This document shows positions 31,059 to 43,000 of a stretch of DNA of 64,000 nucleotides, one piece after another. Numbering within the stretch: position 1 is the first letter of the stretch; each line of letters starts with the position of its first letter. Location of the stretch: assembly GCA_026936335.1 (NCBI GenBank), contig JAPMXV010000050.1, positions 210,102 through 274,101 on the forward strand, read 5' to 3'. The position numbers and the translations under genes are program-made. A model generated the notes under the pieces. It was not told where the DNA came from. It worked only from the letters and a program-made list of their open reading frames with translations, and searched no databases. Origin of the DNA: Mantamonas sphyraenae (Eukaryota > CRuMs > Mantamonadidae).

Positions 31059-34000
31059 ATGTCCAGCAGCCTGTGGAAGAAGAGTGTGCTGGAAAAGAGC
31101 CGGCCAAAGGTTGGACGGACATTCGTGGGCCTGGTGCAGGCGGTGACGGCGATCAAGAAGAGCAACCAGAGCCTGACGAAGCTGGAGCTGTTTGAGCGGG
31201 CAGTGAACGAGCTGTGGTACGAGCCGTACTTTTACAGGTGCCCGTTTGACAAGCTGGGCCGCAGTCTGAACATGTTTGCCGAGTCACTGACGGGTGAGTG
31301 GTGATGAGGGGCGAGGAGGCAGAGGGTGTGGGTGTGTAAAGGGCGGGAGCATGCGTGGGGCGCGGGTGAAGGGTGGGGAGATGGCGGGAAGTCGGCGGGC
31401 TGGAGGACGTTTGGCGGTCGTACAGGCGCAGAGGAGGTGATCTAACACACGGGATTGGCACCACACAGACGAGTATGAACCGGAACGCAAGCGAGCGTAT
31501 GCACGTGCGTGGAAAGTGTTCCATCGGAGCCTGGAGCACCCGGAGCCAGTGTGCCGTTACATGGCGCTTGAGGCTTTGCGGGAGGCGTACAGCGGGATGA
31601 ACAGCACGCTGATCAAGTCGGACGGGTTGGGACTGAAAAAGAAGATTATGTACACGTTGGTGGATATGATTGAGGGAGACGAGCATGTGGACAACCGGAT
31701 GAACGCGATCTGGCTGCTTGGGCGGATCGGAGAGAGCACAGCCCCGCTGAATGCCGACGACGTGAAGTTGGTCGGTGATGTGTTTATGCTGTTGCTGCGT
31801 AGGTTGTGTGTGATGTTGAACCGGGAGTATTGTGAGATGTTTAATGAGGAGGAGGGAGAGGAAGGAGAGGAGGGAGAGGAAGGAGAGGAAGGAGAGGAGG
31901 GAGAGGAAGGAGAGGAGGGAGAGGAAGGGGGAGAGGAGGGTGAGGAGGGAGGAGAAGAGGGGAAGGGGCGAGAGGAGGTGGTGGACGGGGAGGCGGATCC
32001 GCAGGCGGAAAAGATCTTTCTGTTTGAGGCGGTGGGGATGTTTGTGAGCGTGGCAAACAAGGTGCCTGTGATCAGGAAGCATCTGGACACGGTGATCCGA
32101 GCCGTGTTTGTGGAACTGAAAGTGTGCGCCGAAGTGGCGGAAATGGCGGAGGAGGAGGAAGCGGAGAAAGAGGAGGCGGAGGAGGAGGTGGTGTTCTCTG
32201 TGTACACAGTGCTGAAGCTGCTGAATTACAAGCTGCCCAAGGACGCGGTGACACGTGCAGTGGTGGGACCGCTGTTTGTGACGATGGTGCGTGCGTACGT
32301 GAGCAGCAGCAACCGTCGGGTGCAGCAGGAGGCGATGAACTTTATCAGCATCTGGTTTCCGGTGAACAAGCAAGCGTTTTCGCGATTCCTGCTGTCGGGA
32401 CTGCGCAAGTTTGCAGCCCTGCTGCCGCCGGATGAACCGCAGGCGCAGGACACAAAGGCGGAGATCGAAGTTCTGGAGAGCAATTGCCAGCTTGAGGCGA
32501 GGGCAAAGCGGGAACGAACAAAGCGCGTGCGCAAGCTTCTGGAGATTCCAGGCACGAGCGCAGTGCTGCATGCAAGCGGAGAGCGCAACAAGAACGGAGA
32601 CGCGGTGTTTACGAGCGAGGCGCTGCAAGGGTCGACGCTGCCGCACACGGGCAAACTTGCAGTGGCGTTGGCTGGAGTCGGGGAGGAGGCGGAGGTGACG
32701 ATTCGTAGGCTGCTGCCACAGCTTCCAGGAGTGCCGCGAGGGGCGACGACGGTGCCGCCGGTGATGTTTGGGAACGCCGACCGGAACGAAGAGATCTTTT
32801 CGGACGAGCGGGAGACGGAGGACACGCTGCCGTACGGATTCACGACGCAACCGCCGGCAAGTCTGGTGACATCGAACATCCCGCCGCACATGTCTCTGAA
32901 GCCGCCGGATGTGGGGAGCGAGATGGGGGCGATGCAGCTGGGCATCCGTGGGGGTGACCAGGCAAGCGAGTATGTGCAGGACCGGGTGAGCAAGAACCCG
33001 GATTTTGCGACCAATGCGCCTCTGGTGATCGAGGTTCAGGAGGAGGTGCGGGCAGAGGAAGGGCTGCCGGGGTACATTGTACGCACGATCCAGGGGCGTG
33101 TACTGTCGCAGTCGGAGCACATCAGCAGGAGCGGCGTGGACGTGGTGTTTGACGAATGGGGCATGGAGGTGGAGGATCCGTACAGCGTGGGGCGAGTGCT
33201 GTACATCCAGGCGTCGCACAAGCCGAACGCCACGGTGCGTGCAAAGGCAAAGCGGATGACGGCGCGTGAGAAGCTGGACGCAATCCTGGCCGGCAGAGAC
33301 GAGGATGAAAGTGAGGGAGAGGAGGAGAGGAGGAGGAGGAAGGCAAGGGGGCCAAAGACGAAGAGGCGCCGTTGGAGATGATCCCGGTTGTGATCACACG
33401 GGTGGAGGTAAGCAACGATGCGCAGGACGCGCTGAACGACAAGGCGCTGGAGGCGGCCGGGATTGCAAGTGCAAAGGAGGAGGAAGAAGCAGAGAGGCAG
33501 GAGCGTGAAGGAGACGACAAGAGCTCGACGGTGAGCGGAAGCAGCGCAGGGACGGGCACAAGCAGCAAGACGTCGCAGGGAAGAGGAGGAGGCGGAGGCG
33601 GAGGCGGGAGCACGGGTGTGTTTCAGTACGACGAAAGCAACCGGTTTGTGCCGCGTGCGGTGGTGCCGCCGCAGCCAGATGCGTTTGACGAGTCGTCGCA
33701 CGCGCTGTACGCACACGCAGCGACGGTGAACACACTGCTGCCGAGCGGATTTCTGGAGGACGGAAGCCCGTTCTACAGGCCGTACGTGGACGCGAGCGGA
33801 GACAAGGTTGTGCAGGAGGCGGTGGTGGGATTCACACGCGAGGGCAAGGCGATTTTTGTGAAACCTCACGGCGAACTGCCGAAGCCGAGCGGGTACACAG
33901 AGCACGGGATCCCGTACTACGTGGCGTCGGATATGGTGGAGCAGGTGGATGCGTTTTACGAAAAAGTGCGGTCCAAGATGGTTGCGCGGCGGCGTGTGGG

Positions 34001-37000
34001 CAGTCCAAAGAGTGTGTACAGTGGGCGCAGCGGGCGACGAGCGAGCGGATCGCATGTGCCGTCGGGAGACGAGGTGTCGACGCGGCGCAAGTCGTGGAAG
34101 CAAATTGTGGAGACGAGCCGAGACCGGGGCGACCTGGACACGATCCAAGAGCACTCGGGTGGAAAGGTGGCCGAGGAAGCGGAGGACAGGAGTGGGATAG
34201 ATTCCGGACGAGGGAGCGGACGGCTGGAGCGGCCTGTGAGTCTGTACAGCGCGCGAAGGCGGAGGACAAACAGCACCCTGAGCAGCCTGAGCGAGCTGGA
34301 CGAGCTGGAGGAAGAAGAAGAAGGAGAGGAAGGGGATGAGGAGTACGAGGAAGGAGGCGGAGGGCTCGGAGGAATTGCAGAGCAAAGTGAGGAGGACGAA
34401 GAAGCACGTGAGCGGCGCATGAGCTCGCTGAATGTGCCGACGATTGCGGTGCTGGACGAAGAGGAAATTGACGAACTGGAGGAGATGATGGACCAGTATG
34501 GACTGGATGATGAGGAGGATGCGGAGGAGGAGGAGGGTGCGGAGAAGGAGGGTGGAGAGGAGGGCGAGGAGGAAGACGACAGTTACCTGGACGAAATCGT
34601 AGACGTAGAGGTGGAAGTGCCGATTGTGGTTGTGGACGGGGAAGGGTCGGAGGACGGAGAGCCCGAGGTGGGTGGAGGCGAGGAAGGGGAGGAGGAGAAC
34701 GAATTGGACGGGACTCCGACAGCGAACACAAGCAGGGGCAAGGCAAAGACAAAGATTGAGGTGCGCAAGATGACGCGACGGGAGGCACGGGCGGCAGAAA
34801 AGGCGCGACGCAAGGCAGAGAGGCGAAAGGAGCGGATGGAGGCGAGGCGAAAGATGCGGGAGTTCCGAAAGAGCGTGACGGAATTCACAGAGGCGAACAA
34901 TCGAGCGCGTATCGAGCGGCTGAGTGCGGACGTGCTGCGGCTGATGAAGCTGAAGCGAAGGCAGATGCGATTGAACCGGGACGACATTGAGTTTGAGACG
35001 GAAGTGGGTGGCCTGTTGCAAGGAGTGCACGGGGCGTCGGAGCTGCTGCGCAAGTCGAGCCTGAGTGGACGTGAAGAACAGGAGGCGGACCACGGGTCGT
35101 CTTCATCGGAGGAAGTGGAAGTGGGAAGCAAGCGCACGGGATCGAGGAGGAAAGGAGGGCGGAAGGGAGGAAGGAGGCGAAAGGGAGGGAGCAAGGGCCT
35201 GAGCGCAGCGGATGTGATGGCAGCGGCAATTCGTGCAGAGCGTGGGGAAAAGGTGGATCTGGAGGCGGAGGCGGAGGCGAAGCGCAAAGCGATTGCAGCG
35301 GCAAAGAAGAAGCGGCGTGGTGGAGGGAGGCGCAAGAGGAGCGGGCCAAAAGGGCGTGGAAAGAGGAAGGACGGGGAGGAAGGAGGGCAAGCGGAGAATC
35401 TGAGCAGCATGGAAGAGTTTTACAGGTCGTTGAGCAAGGATGCAAAGAAGCAGATGCAGGTGGACAGGCGGCAGGTGATTCTGGAGAAGGAGCGAGCAGA
35501 AAAGGAGCGACGTGAGAAGGAGGCAGCGGCGGAAATCCGTGAGTACGAGGAGGCGAGGCGCAAGGAGAGGCAGGAACGGGAGAGGAGACGAAGGAGGGTG
35601 AAGGAGAAGCAGCGGCTTAAGGAGCTGCAGGAGAGCGGAGAGTTGGGCGAGGGTGTGGCAGTGGACGACGGGGAAGAGTCTGGGTCTGAGGGAGCGACGA
35701 GGAGGGTGAGGGAGTGGTGGTGGATCTGGACGACATCCGGCGGATGCATGCAGAGAGACAAGGGCAAGAGGACGACGGAGATATGGGCGAGTTTATGGAC
35801 GTCGCGGACAGCGACGAGGAAGGAGTGGCCAAGATGACGGTGGACCTGTCGTTCAAGCAGGAGCGGGTGCACTTTATGAGCACGGTGCTGGACCAGCAGT
35901 TGAAGGTGAACATGCAATACCGTGTGGGAATGGCCAGGAAGAAGGAGGACGGGGAGGGAGGGGACAATGATGAGGATGGCGATGATGATGATGATGAGGA
36001 GGAGGAGGTGGAGGTTGTGACGGAAGGGAGCGAGCCGGTGACGTGCTTGGTGACTGTGTCGCCGGCGGAGGTGTTTTTGGTGTCGCCTGCGATTGTGGAT
36101 GTGCACGGGGTGGGGGAAATGCAGTTTGCGGTGACGTTCCGTCCGCAGGCATGCGCGACAAAGAGCGCAAGCGTGCGTGGCGTGCTCAAGGTGTTTGACA
36201 TCTACGGAAACACAACGTTTGCCGAGTGCAAGCTGGACGCATTCTGTGGACCGATGCTTGATGTGCCTCGGCACGCAACGATCAACGCAGGGTGGCTGAT
36301 GCCGGACAAGAGCAAGCGGGTGGAGTTTCGTGTAAAGAACGTGAGCACGGGGGTGGTGAAGATGAGCGCACACGTTGATGGAGGGGCGAGCGGGAGCCTG
36401 GGGAGCACGAGTGGAAGCAGCAGCAGCGCGTTGAGCGGGCGTGGAGGGCGGAAGACGGGAGGGAAGGGATCGGGAGGTGGTGCGAGCGACGTGTTTAGCC
36501 TGGACCAGAGCAACTGGACGCTGCAGCCGCAAGAGGTGGTGACGATTGGAATTGTGTGCAAGCCGCGTGCGATGGGCCTGTACGACACGAAGCTGTGTGT
36601 GCGAAGCACGGGCGGAGAGACGTACAACATCCCGTTGTACGTGGTCGGAGGCACGCCGTTGATTGTGGGAGCCGGGAAGCGGCGGTACGTGGACGAGCGC
36701 CCGTCATCGAGTGGAAGCGTGTCGAACGGGCGTGGAGCAAGCGCAGGGGAGAGCCTGATGGTGGATGCGGACGAGACGTTTACGCCGGAACCGATCATCG
36801 ACCTGCGGACGATTCTGGGCGGGAACATGACGCCGTCGTCGATGCGTGTGGACTCGCCTGCGCTGGAAGGGTTTGCGGAGCGCGGGCCGAGCGTGTTGAG
36901 CGGGTCGCTGGTGGGATTGAGTGGAGTGGGAGCTGGAGGACAGGGAGAGATCAACGCGGAGCTGAGTGTGGTGCGCACACTGATCACAGAGGTGGAGCGG

Positions 37001-40000
37001 CAATTTGCGGCGGACGGAGCGCCGAGCACACGCGTGGACTTTGGCATTGTGATGAACCGGCGGGACGTGGTGTCGCGACACATTGTACTACAGAATCTGA
37101 GTGGGGCGACAATCCTGGTGGGGCTGTACTCGACGAGCAACGTGTTTGAGTATTCGGCTACGGCGAGCGTCGATCCGTTTTCGACGACGCACGTGCCGAT
37201 TTCGTTTTCGCCCGGCACACAGCTGCCGGAAGGAGAAATCGAGGAGTACCTGTATGTGGTGAGCGAACACAGCGACGAAAAGATCTGCTTCTCGCTGCGC
37301 GGGTATGTGGGCCAGCCTTTGGAGACGCTGATGAGCGAACACAGCTTTTTCAAGCCCGCGCGGATTGCGCAGCAACGGTTCATGACGACGACGCTGTTCA
37401 ACTACTCGAGCCACCGGCTGGAGTACATCCTGCGGATGGACGAGTTTCGCGTGCACGCGCAGGAATATGGGCGCGGGCAGGGAAGCGAGCAAGTGAGCAG
37501 CCGAGAGTGGCGTGCGAGCCGTGGAGAGGACGTGCTGCGTGAGGCGACGATGTCTGCGAATGTGGGCACGACGGAGGATCAGGTGGAGGTGATCGAGCCG
37601 TACGGGACACGTGAGGTGCAGCTTGTGTTTCAGCCGAGCGGGACAGGCTTCTACATGACGGAGTTGCATCTGGAGATGGTGTCGCCGCAGCAAATGGAGT
37701 TTGAAGCGTGCTCGAGCAACAGCGTCCGGCTGTACGGAATCTGCATGGAGCCGAGTGATCTGCAGCGTGTGCAGCACGTGAACAGGGAGAACATGCAGGC
37801 GTTTCTGCGATGGCTGCGGCGTGGTTGCACGCACCTGGAAGAGATGCAGTGGCAGAGTGTCGTGATCCCGGACAATGCGCTGCTGCCGCTGAATGCAGAG
37901 CGAGAACACTCGCACTTTGGGGCGAAGCGGCTGGATCTGACGCTACCGCTGCCTGCGTTGCACGAGGTGAAGGTGATCCGGAATGTGGGGGGCAAGATGG
38001 AAGTGCGGAACCCGAGGAGTGAGGAGGAGCAGGTGGAGTTCATTTGCACGCCTGGGTTCCGTGTGGCGCCGCCACGGGTGCAGGTGAGCGGAAAGGAGAG
38101 CGTGGAGCTGGACGCGGTGTTTGCGGCAGACAGGCACGACTACAGGACACACCGGGGCGTGGCGTTTGGGACAGTGAGCAACTCGGCAAACACAGAGTAT
38201 CACGTGTGTCACATGGAGTTTGTGGGTACGCGCAAGCACGGGCTTCGTGTGCAACCGGAGAGCATGGAATTTATCGGAGGGACGGATGCGCCGGTGGTGA
38301 GACGGCTGACGGTGCGGAACATGCTGAACAGCACGACGACGTGGCGTGCGAAGCTTGTGGGGCAGCGGTCTGCGAGTGCGGGAGAGGATGGCGGTAGCAG
38401 CAGCGTGACGGTGGAGCCGTTTGTGCTGCGCAAGGACCACGGTACGCTGGAGGCGCTGGAGAGCGTGGTGATCAAGATTGTGTTCCAACCGGCAGCGCTG
38501 GGAGAATTTGTGTCGAATCTGGTGTTTGAGATGGACAACGAGGAGATTGAGGCCAAGTCGCCAAAGGTGGCCAAGGTGCTGCTGACGGGGATGGGCGTAA
38601 ACGTGGCGCTGGACGGACTGCCGAGCAAGATTGACTTTGGGCACGCGCTGACGGACACGCGTGTGGTAAAGACGTTCATGGTGCAGAACCACAGCCGACA
38701 CGCAAACTTGAACGTGAACATTGTGGCAGAGGAACCATTTACGAGCGAGGAGCCGATGGTGCTGCGGCCTGGGGAGCGGACGGCAATGACGTTTGAGTTT
38801 CGTGCGAGTGAAGCGGGCACGTATGCGTCGCGGTACACGATCTTTGCGAACGACGCACACTTTGACATCCCGTGCGTGGGTGTGACGGGATCGCTGGACG
38901 TGCGGGTCCTGGGCAACCGGGAGCAGCTGGAGTTTGAGAGCTGCCGTCTGGGGACGATGAACTCGTTTGACGTGTACCTAAGCAACGAAGGGACGCTGGA
39001 CGTGGCTTTGCAGGAGGTGACGTCTTCGGAGCCGGCGCACCTGAACGTGGAGGTTGTGGAGGTGTTGCCACGTAGCGCGATTGGAGAAATCAGCGGGGAG
39101 AAGCAATCGAAGCTGATTCCATGGAAAGTGATGAACATGAAGCTGAAGCGACTGGTGGCGAGCGTGAGGCGCCGTTCGACGACGGCGGAGCAGGTGCTGG
39201 AGGCGATGCGCTTGACGACGCCACCCACAGAGAGCCTGGGGGCAGAGTATGACAACACGATGTTTGAAGAGATGCCAAGCGAGCTGGGCGAACTGGACCC
39301 TGTGGAGCTGACGCGTCTGATCAGCGAGGAGACGTCGCGGCAAGGGCGTGGAGGCAAAACGCAGAGGCTGGAGATTGGCCACCTGCGAGGGGAGGGGATC
39401 AGCGAAATGATGATGAACGGACGAGGCGGAGAGGAGGAGGAAAGCGACGACGATGAGGAGGAGGGAGGGCGAGGGGATGACGGGCGTGCGTCGACGGTGG
39501 TACTTGGGCCAACAGGATGGGGTCAGTCACGGGCGGCGAGCAAGAGCATGACGCCACATCCGCCGCGGCAAAGCGGGGAGCAAACACCTGTTCAAGTGAA
39601 CGAGACGTCGTCGACACGAGGTGTGGTGCGCAGCAGGAGTTCGAGTGGAGCGAGCGGAAGCGGGTCGTCGCTGATGCGCACGTCGACGAGCGTGGGGAGC
39701 AACAGTGGGAGCAACAGCACGGCGAGCAGCACGTGGCGTCCGGGGAGTCGCGGGGGAACGGTGCGCCTGAGTACGCCCGGAGTTGTGCTGGAGAGCCACG
39801 GGAAGCGTTTGCGGACGCTCGGCCACGGAATGGTACTGCGTGTGCGCGTGTCGTTCCTGGCAACGCGGCCGCTGGATCTGGACAGCGATTTGAACTTTGT
39901 GTTCCGTGTGGCACAGCCCAAGGAGGTGACGGTGGACGAGTTTGCGTCGTTCGACCGCGTGCAGATGCTGATTGGATGTGCAGAGCAGGGGGCACAGTGG

Positions 40001-43000
40001 AAGGCGCAGCACGCGGAAGAACTGGCGCGAGTGCGTGAATGGCTGCCGGAAGAGAGTGTGGTGTATCGGGAGGAGCGTGTGGCGCACTACAAGTCGCTCA
40101 GCTACGGCGTGTGCATGGGCGTGACGGGCGTGTCGTACCGTGGGTTGTTCTTTGAACCGACGTCGCACGACTTTGGAGTGGTGAGCGCGTCGCGGTATGT
40201 GGAAGGGAGCGCACGAAGCAAGCTGGAGCGGCCTGTGGTGCAGGTACGTGTGATCAACGAAGGGTTCCAGGCACAGGAGTTTGCGCTGGGAGAGATCACA
40301 AAGAGCTTCCGTGTGGTGGGAGAACAGGAGCGGTGGGTGTTGGAGGCTGGACAGGAGACGGAAGTGGGGATTGAGTTTGATCCGCAGTTTAGCGGGTCGC
40401 GGTACAAGGGCCGAGCTGTGTTTGAGCACGAGTTTGGGCCGACGAGCGTGTTGCTGCGGGGTACGGGAGCGGCGGCGCAGGTGGAGCTTGTGGAGCCGAG
40501 CAACCGGGAAATCCACTTTGAGCGAGTGAAGATCACTCGGACGGCTGAGCAACGGTTTGTGCTGCGCAACGTGGGATTCCTGGACGCGGCGTACGAGGTG
40601 TTTTGCGAGAACGCGGCAGTGAGCGTGTTGGACATGGAGGATGGCCTTGCGCACGAAGGGGTGCTGAAGGCGCGTGAAGACACGGAGCTGCAGCTTGTGG
40701 TGTTGTCACGGTCGCGACAGGATCTGAGCGAGCTGGTGACGATCCGCTGGCAGGTTGTGCCTGGCGGACGGTGGGAGGAGTGCCACTTGAACGTGACGGC
40801 GACGGTGGGTGTGCCGCAGCTTGCGCTGGCGTCGAACGAGGTGGACATCGGGACGTCGTTGATCGGGATGCCAAACGAGACGCGTGTGCGATTGTACAAC
40901 CACGGCGACGCGGCGTGTGCATTCCAGAGCAGCACGCAGGCAAAAGAGGTGTGGATGGAGCCCGGGGAAGGGAGCATTGCGCCAAACAGCCACCTGGACG
41001 TGGTGGTTGTGTTTCAGCCGACGCGCATTGAGCCTGTGGATTCGCGTGTGAACATCACCAGCGACGGAGGGAACGCAGTGCTGAGTCTGCGCGGGCCTGT
41101 GAGTGCACCGCGCATGCACATCGATAGGCGAGATCTGGAAGTGGACTTTGGAACGATTGACCTGAACGGCAACCGACAAAAGACAATCACGCTGCGGAAC
41201 AGCGCAAACGTGAGCATCGAATACGAGATGAAGATCTACAACGAGCAGGGAGAGTTTCTGGGCTGGGCGGAAGGAGGTTCGCGGCCAAGTGGGAGTGGAG
41301 AAGAAGGGGTGGCGGAGCGAGACATTCGGGGCGTATTCCGAGCGATCCCTGAACGCGGGCAGATCAAGCCAAAGAGCATGACGACGGTGACGTTGGAGGT
41401 GAGCACGATGGGGTATTTGCACAAGAGCACAGCGGAATTTAGCGTGACGGCCGAGGTGGTGGAGGTGTATCGAGGAAGGCTGAGCGTGGAGGGAGGGGAA
41501 GCGGTGCTTGAGATGAGGGCTGTGGGAGAGGGAGATGTCAAGGGGGAGGAAGGGGAGGAAGAGGAGGATGGTGTGGCGAGGGTGGACTTTGGTCTGTGCC
41601 TGGGAGGTGAGGAGGTGCGGAGGAAGGGTGCAGTGGAGCTGTACAATCGGGGGAACATCACGTGCAGTTACAGGCTGCAGGAGGGCCACGAGAACAAGAG
41701 CGTGATGGGAGTCGGGCACGGGGATGAGGACGAAGAGTCGGACGTGATGCGGTCGCTTGCAGAGGCGATTCCGACGAGCGAAGCGGCGCTGTATCTGGAG
41801 CCGCTGATGGGCGTGGTGGAGCCTGGGCAGCGGGTACAGATTGACGGGCGGTTCCATGCGTTTTATCCGGGGGTGTACCAGAAGACGTACGAGGTGTTTG
41901 GGGCCAACCTGAGGCAGTCGTTGGTGGTACGCGGGGAGAGCGGGGTGCCGAAGCTGGGAGTGTCGCGGGAGGAGCTGGACTTTGGGGTGTGCGAGCCAGG
42001 ACGTAGCGTGGTGGTGCCTGTGACGCTGTTCAACTCGGGCACGTATCCGCTGGAGTTTGGGATGGCGTGTGTGGACGCGTACGACAACGAGGTGACGCTG
42101 GAAGGGACGAACCGGGTGTTTGCGTGGATGCAGGACGTGCCGCGGCAGATTGGGCCGGGCGACGAGCGGGTGCTGCACATGCGGTTTAGCCCGGTGGAGG
42201 AGCGGCAGTACGGACAGCGCCTGAAGGTGACGTGGATGGGCCGTGTGACGTATGTGCGGCTGACAGGACAGGGTGGAGAACCGCGGATGCGTGTGGTGTA
42301 CGAAACGGGGGAGGACGGGCATCTGGAGTACGGAAAGTGTGCGGTGGGGCGGGTGGTGTGGAAGAAGGTGGGTGTGGAGAACACAGGCAGCCTGCCGCTG
42401 GAGTACCGAGCGATCAACAGCAACCGGTTTGTGGAATTGCGATTCGAGAGCAAGGGGAACAAGAGTGCGGGCGAGACGACGGTTCGCGTGGTGGGCGCTG
42501 GGCAATCGGATGTGATGTGGGTAGGGTTTATGCCGGAGAGCGAGAGCACGTACCAAGGAGTGGTGACGCTGTCGTCGGACAAGAAGTTTGTGCAGGTTCC
42601 GGTGAGCGGCGTGGGACGTGTGTTTGGATGGCGTCTGGGCACGCTGGGGGCAGGAGGGGAGGACGGCATGGAAGAGGATGGAGGCAAAGGTGGAAAGGGA
42701 GGCAAGGGAGGCAAGGGGGCCAAGGTAAAGGCGCCCAAGGGCAAGCGTCCGACGGGAGGGCGCGGGCGGCGACGTGGAGGGGCTGGTGCAGGCAGCAGCA
42801 GCAGCAGCAGCAGCAGCGCGAAGCGGGGGAGAGGAAGAGGAGGGAGATGTGACGGAGCTGCAGTTTGGGGCCGTGCCGTTGCGAAGCAAGGCGGTGAAGG
42901 AGCTCGTGTTGGAGAACACGTGCGAGCTGCCAATTGAGTTTGAGGTGGAGCTTGAGCCGGAGCTGCTGAACGAGAGCATCAAGATACGTGTGAACGGAAA

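Noticed and set aside
33300-33350. A 32-base intron (GTGAGG to GGAAG) explaining the first ASH-gene frame break
   Set aside because: It would be purine-only without a pyrimidine tract or branch point and is far shorter than the other introns here. An indel in the GA repeat is simpler.
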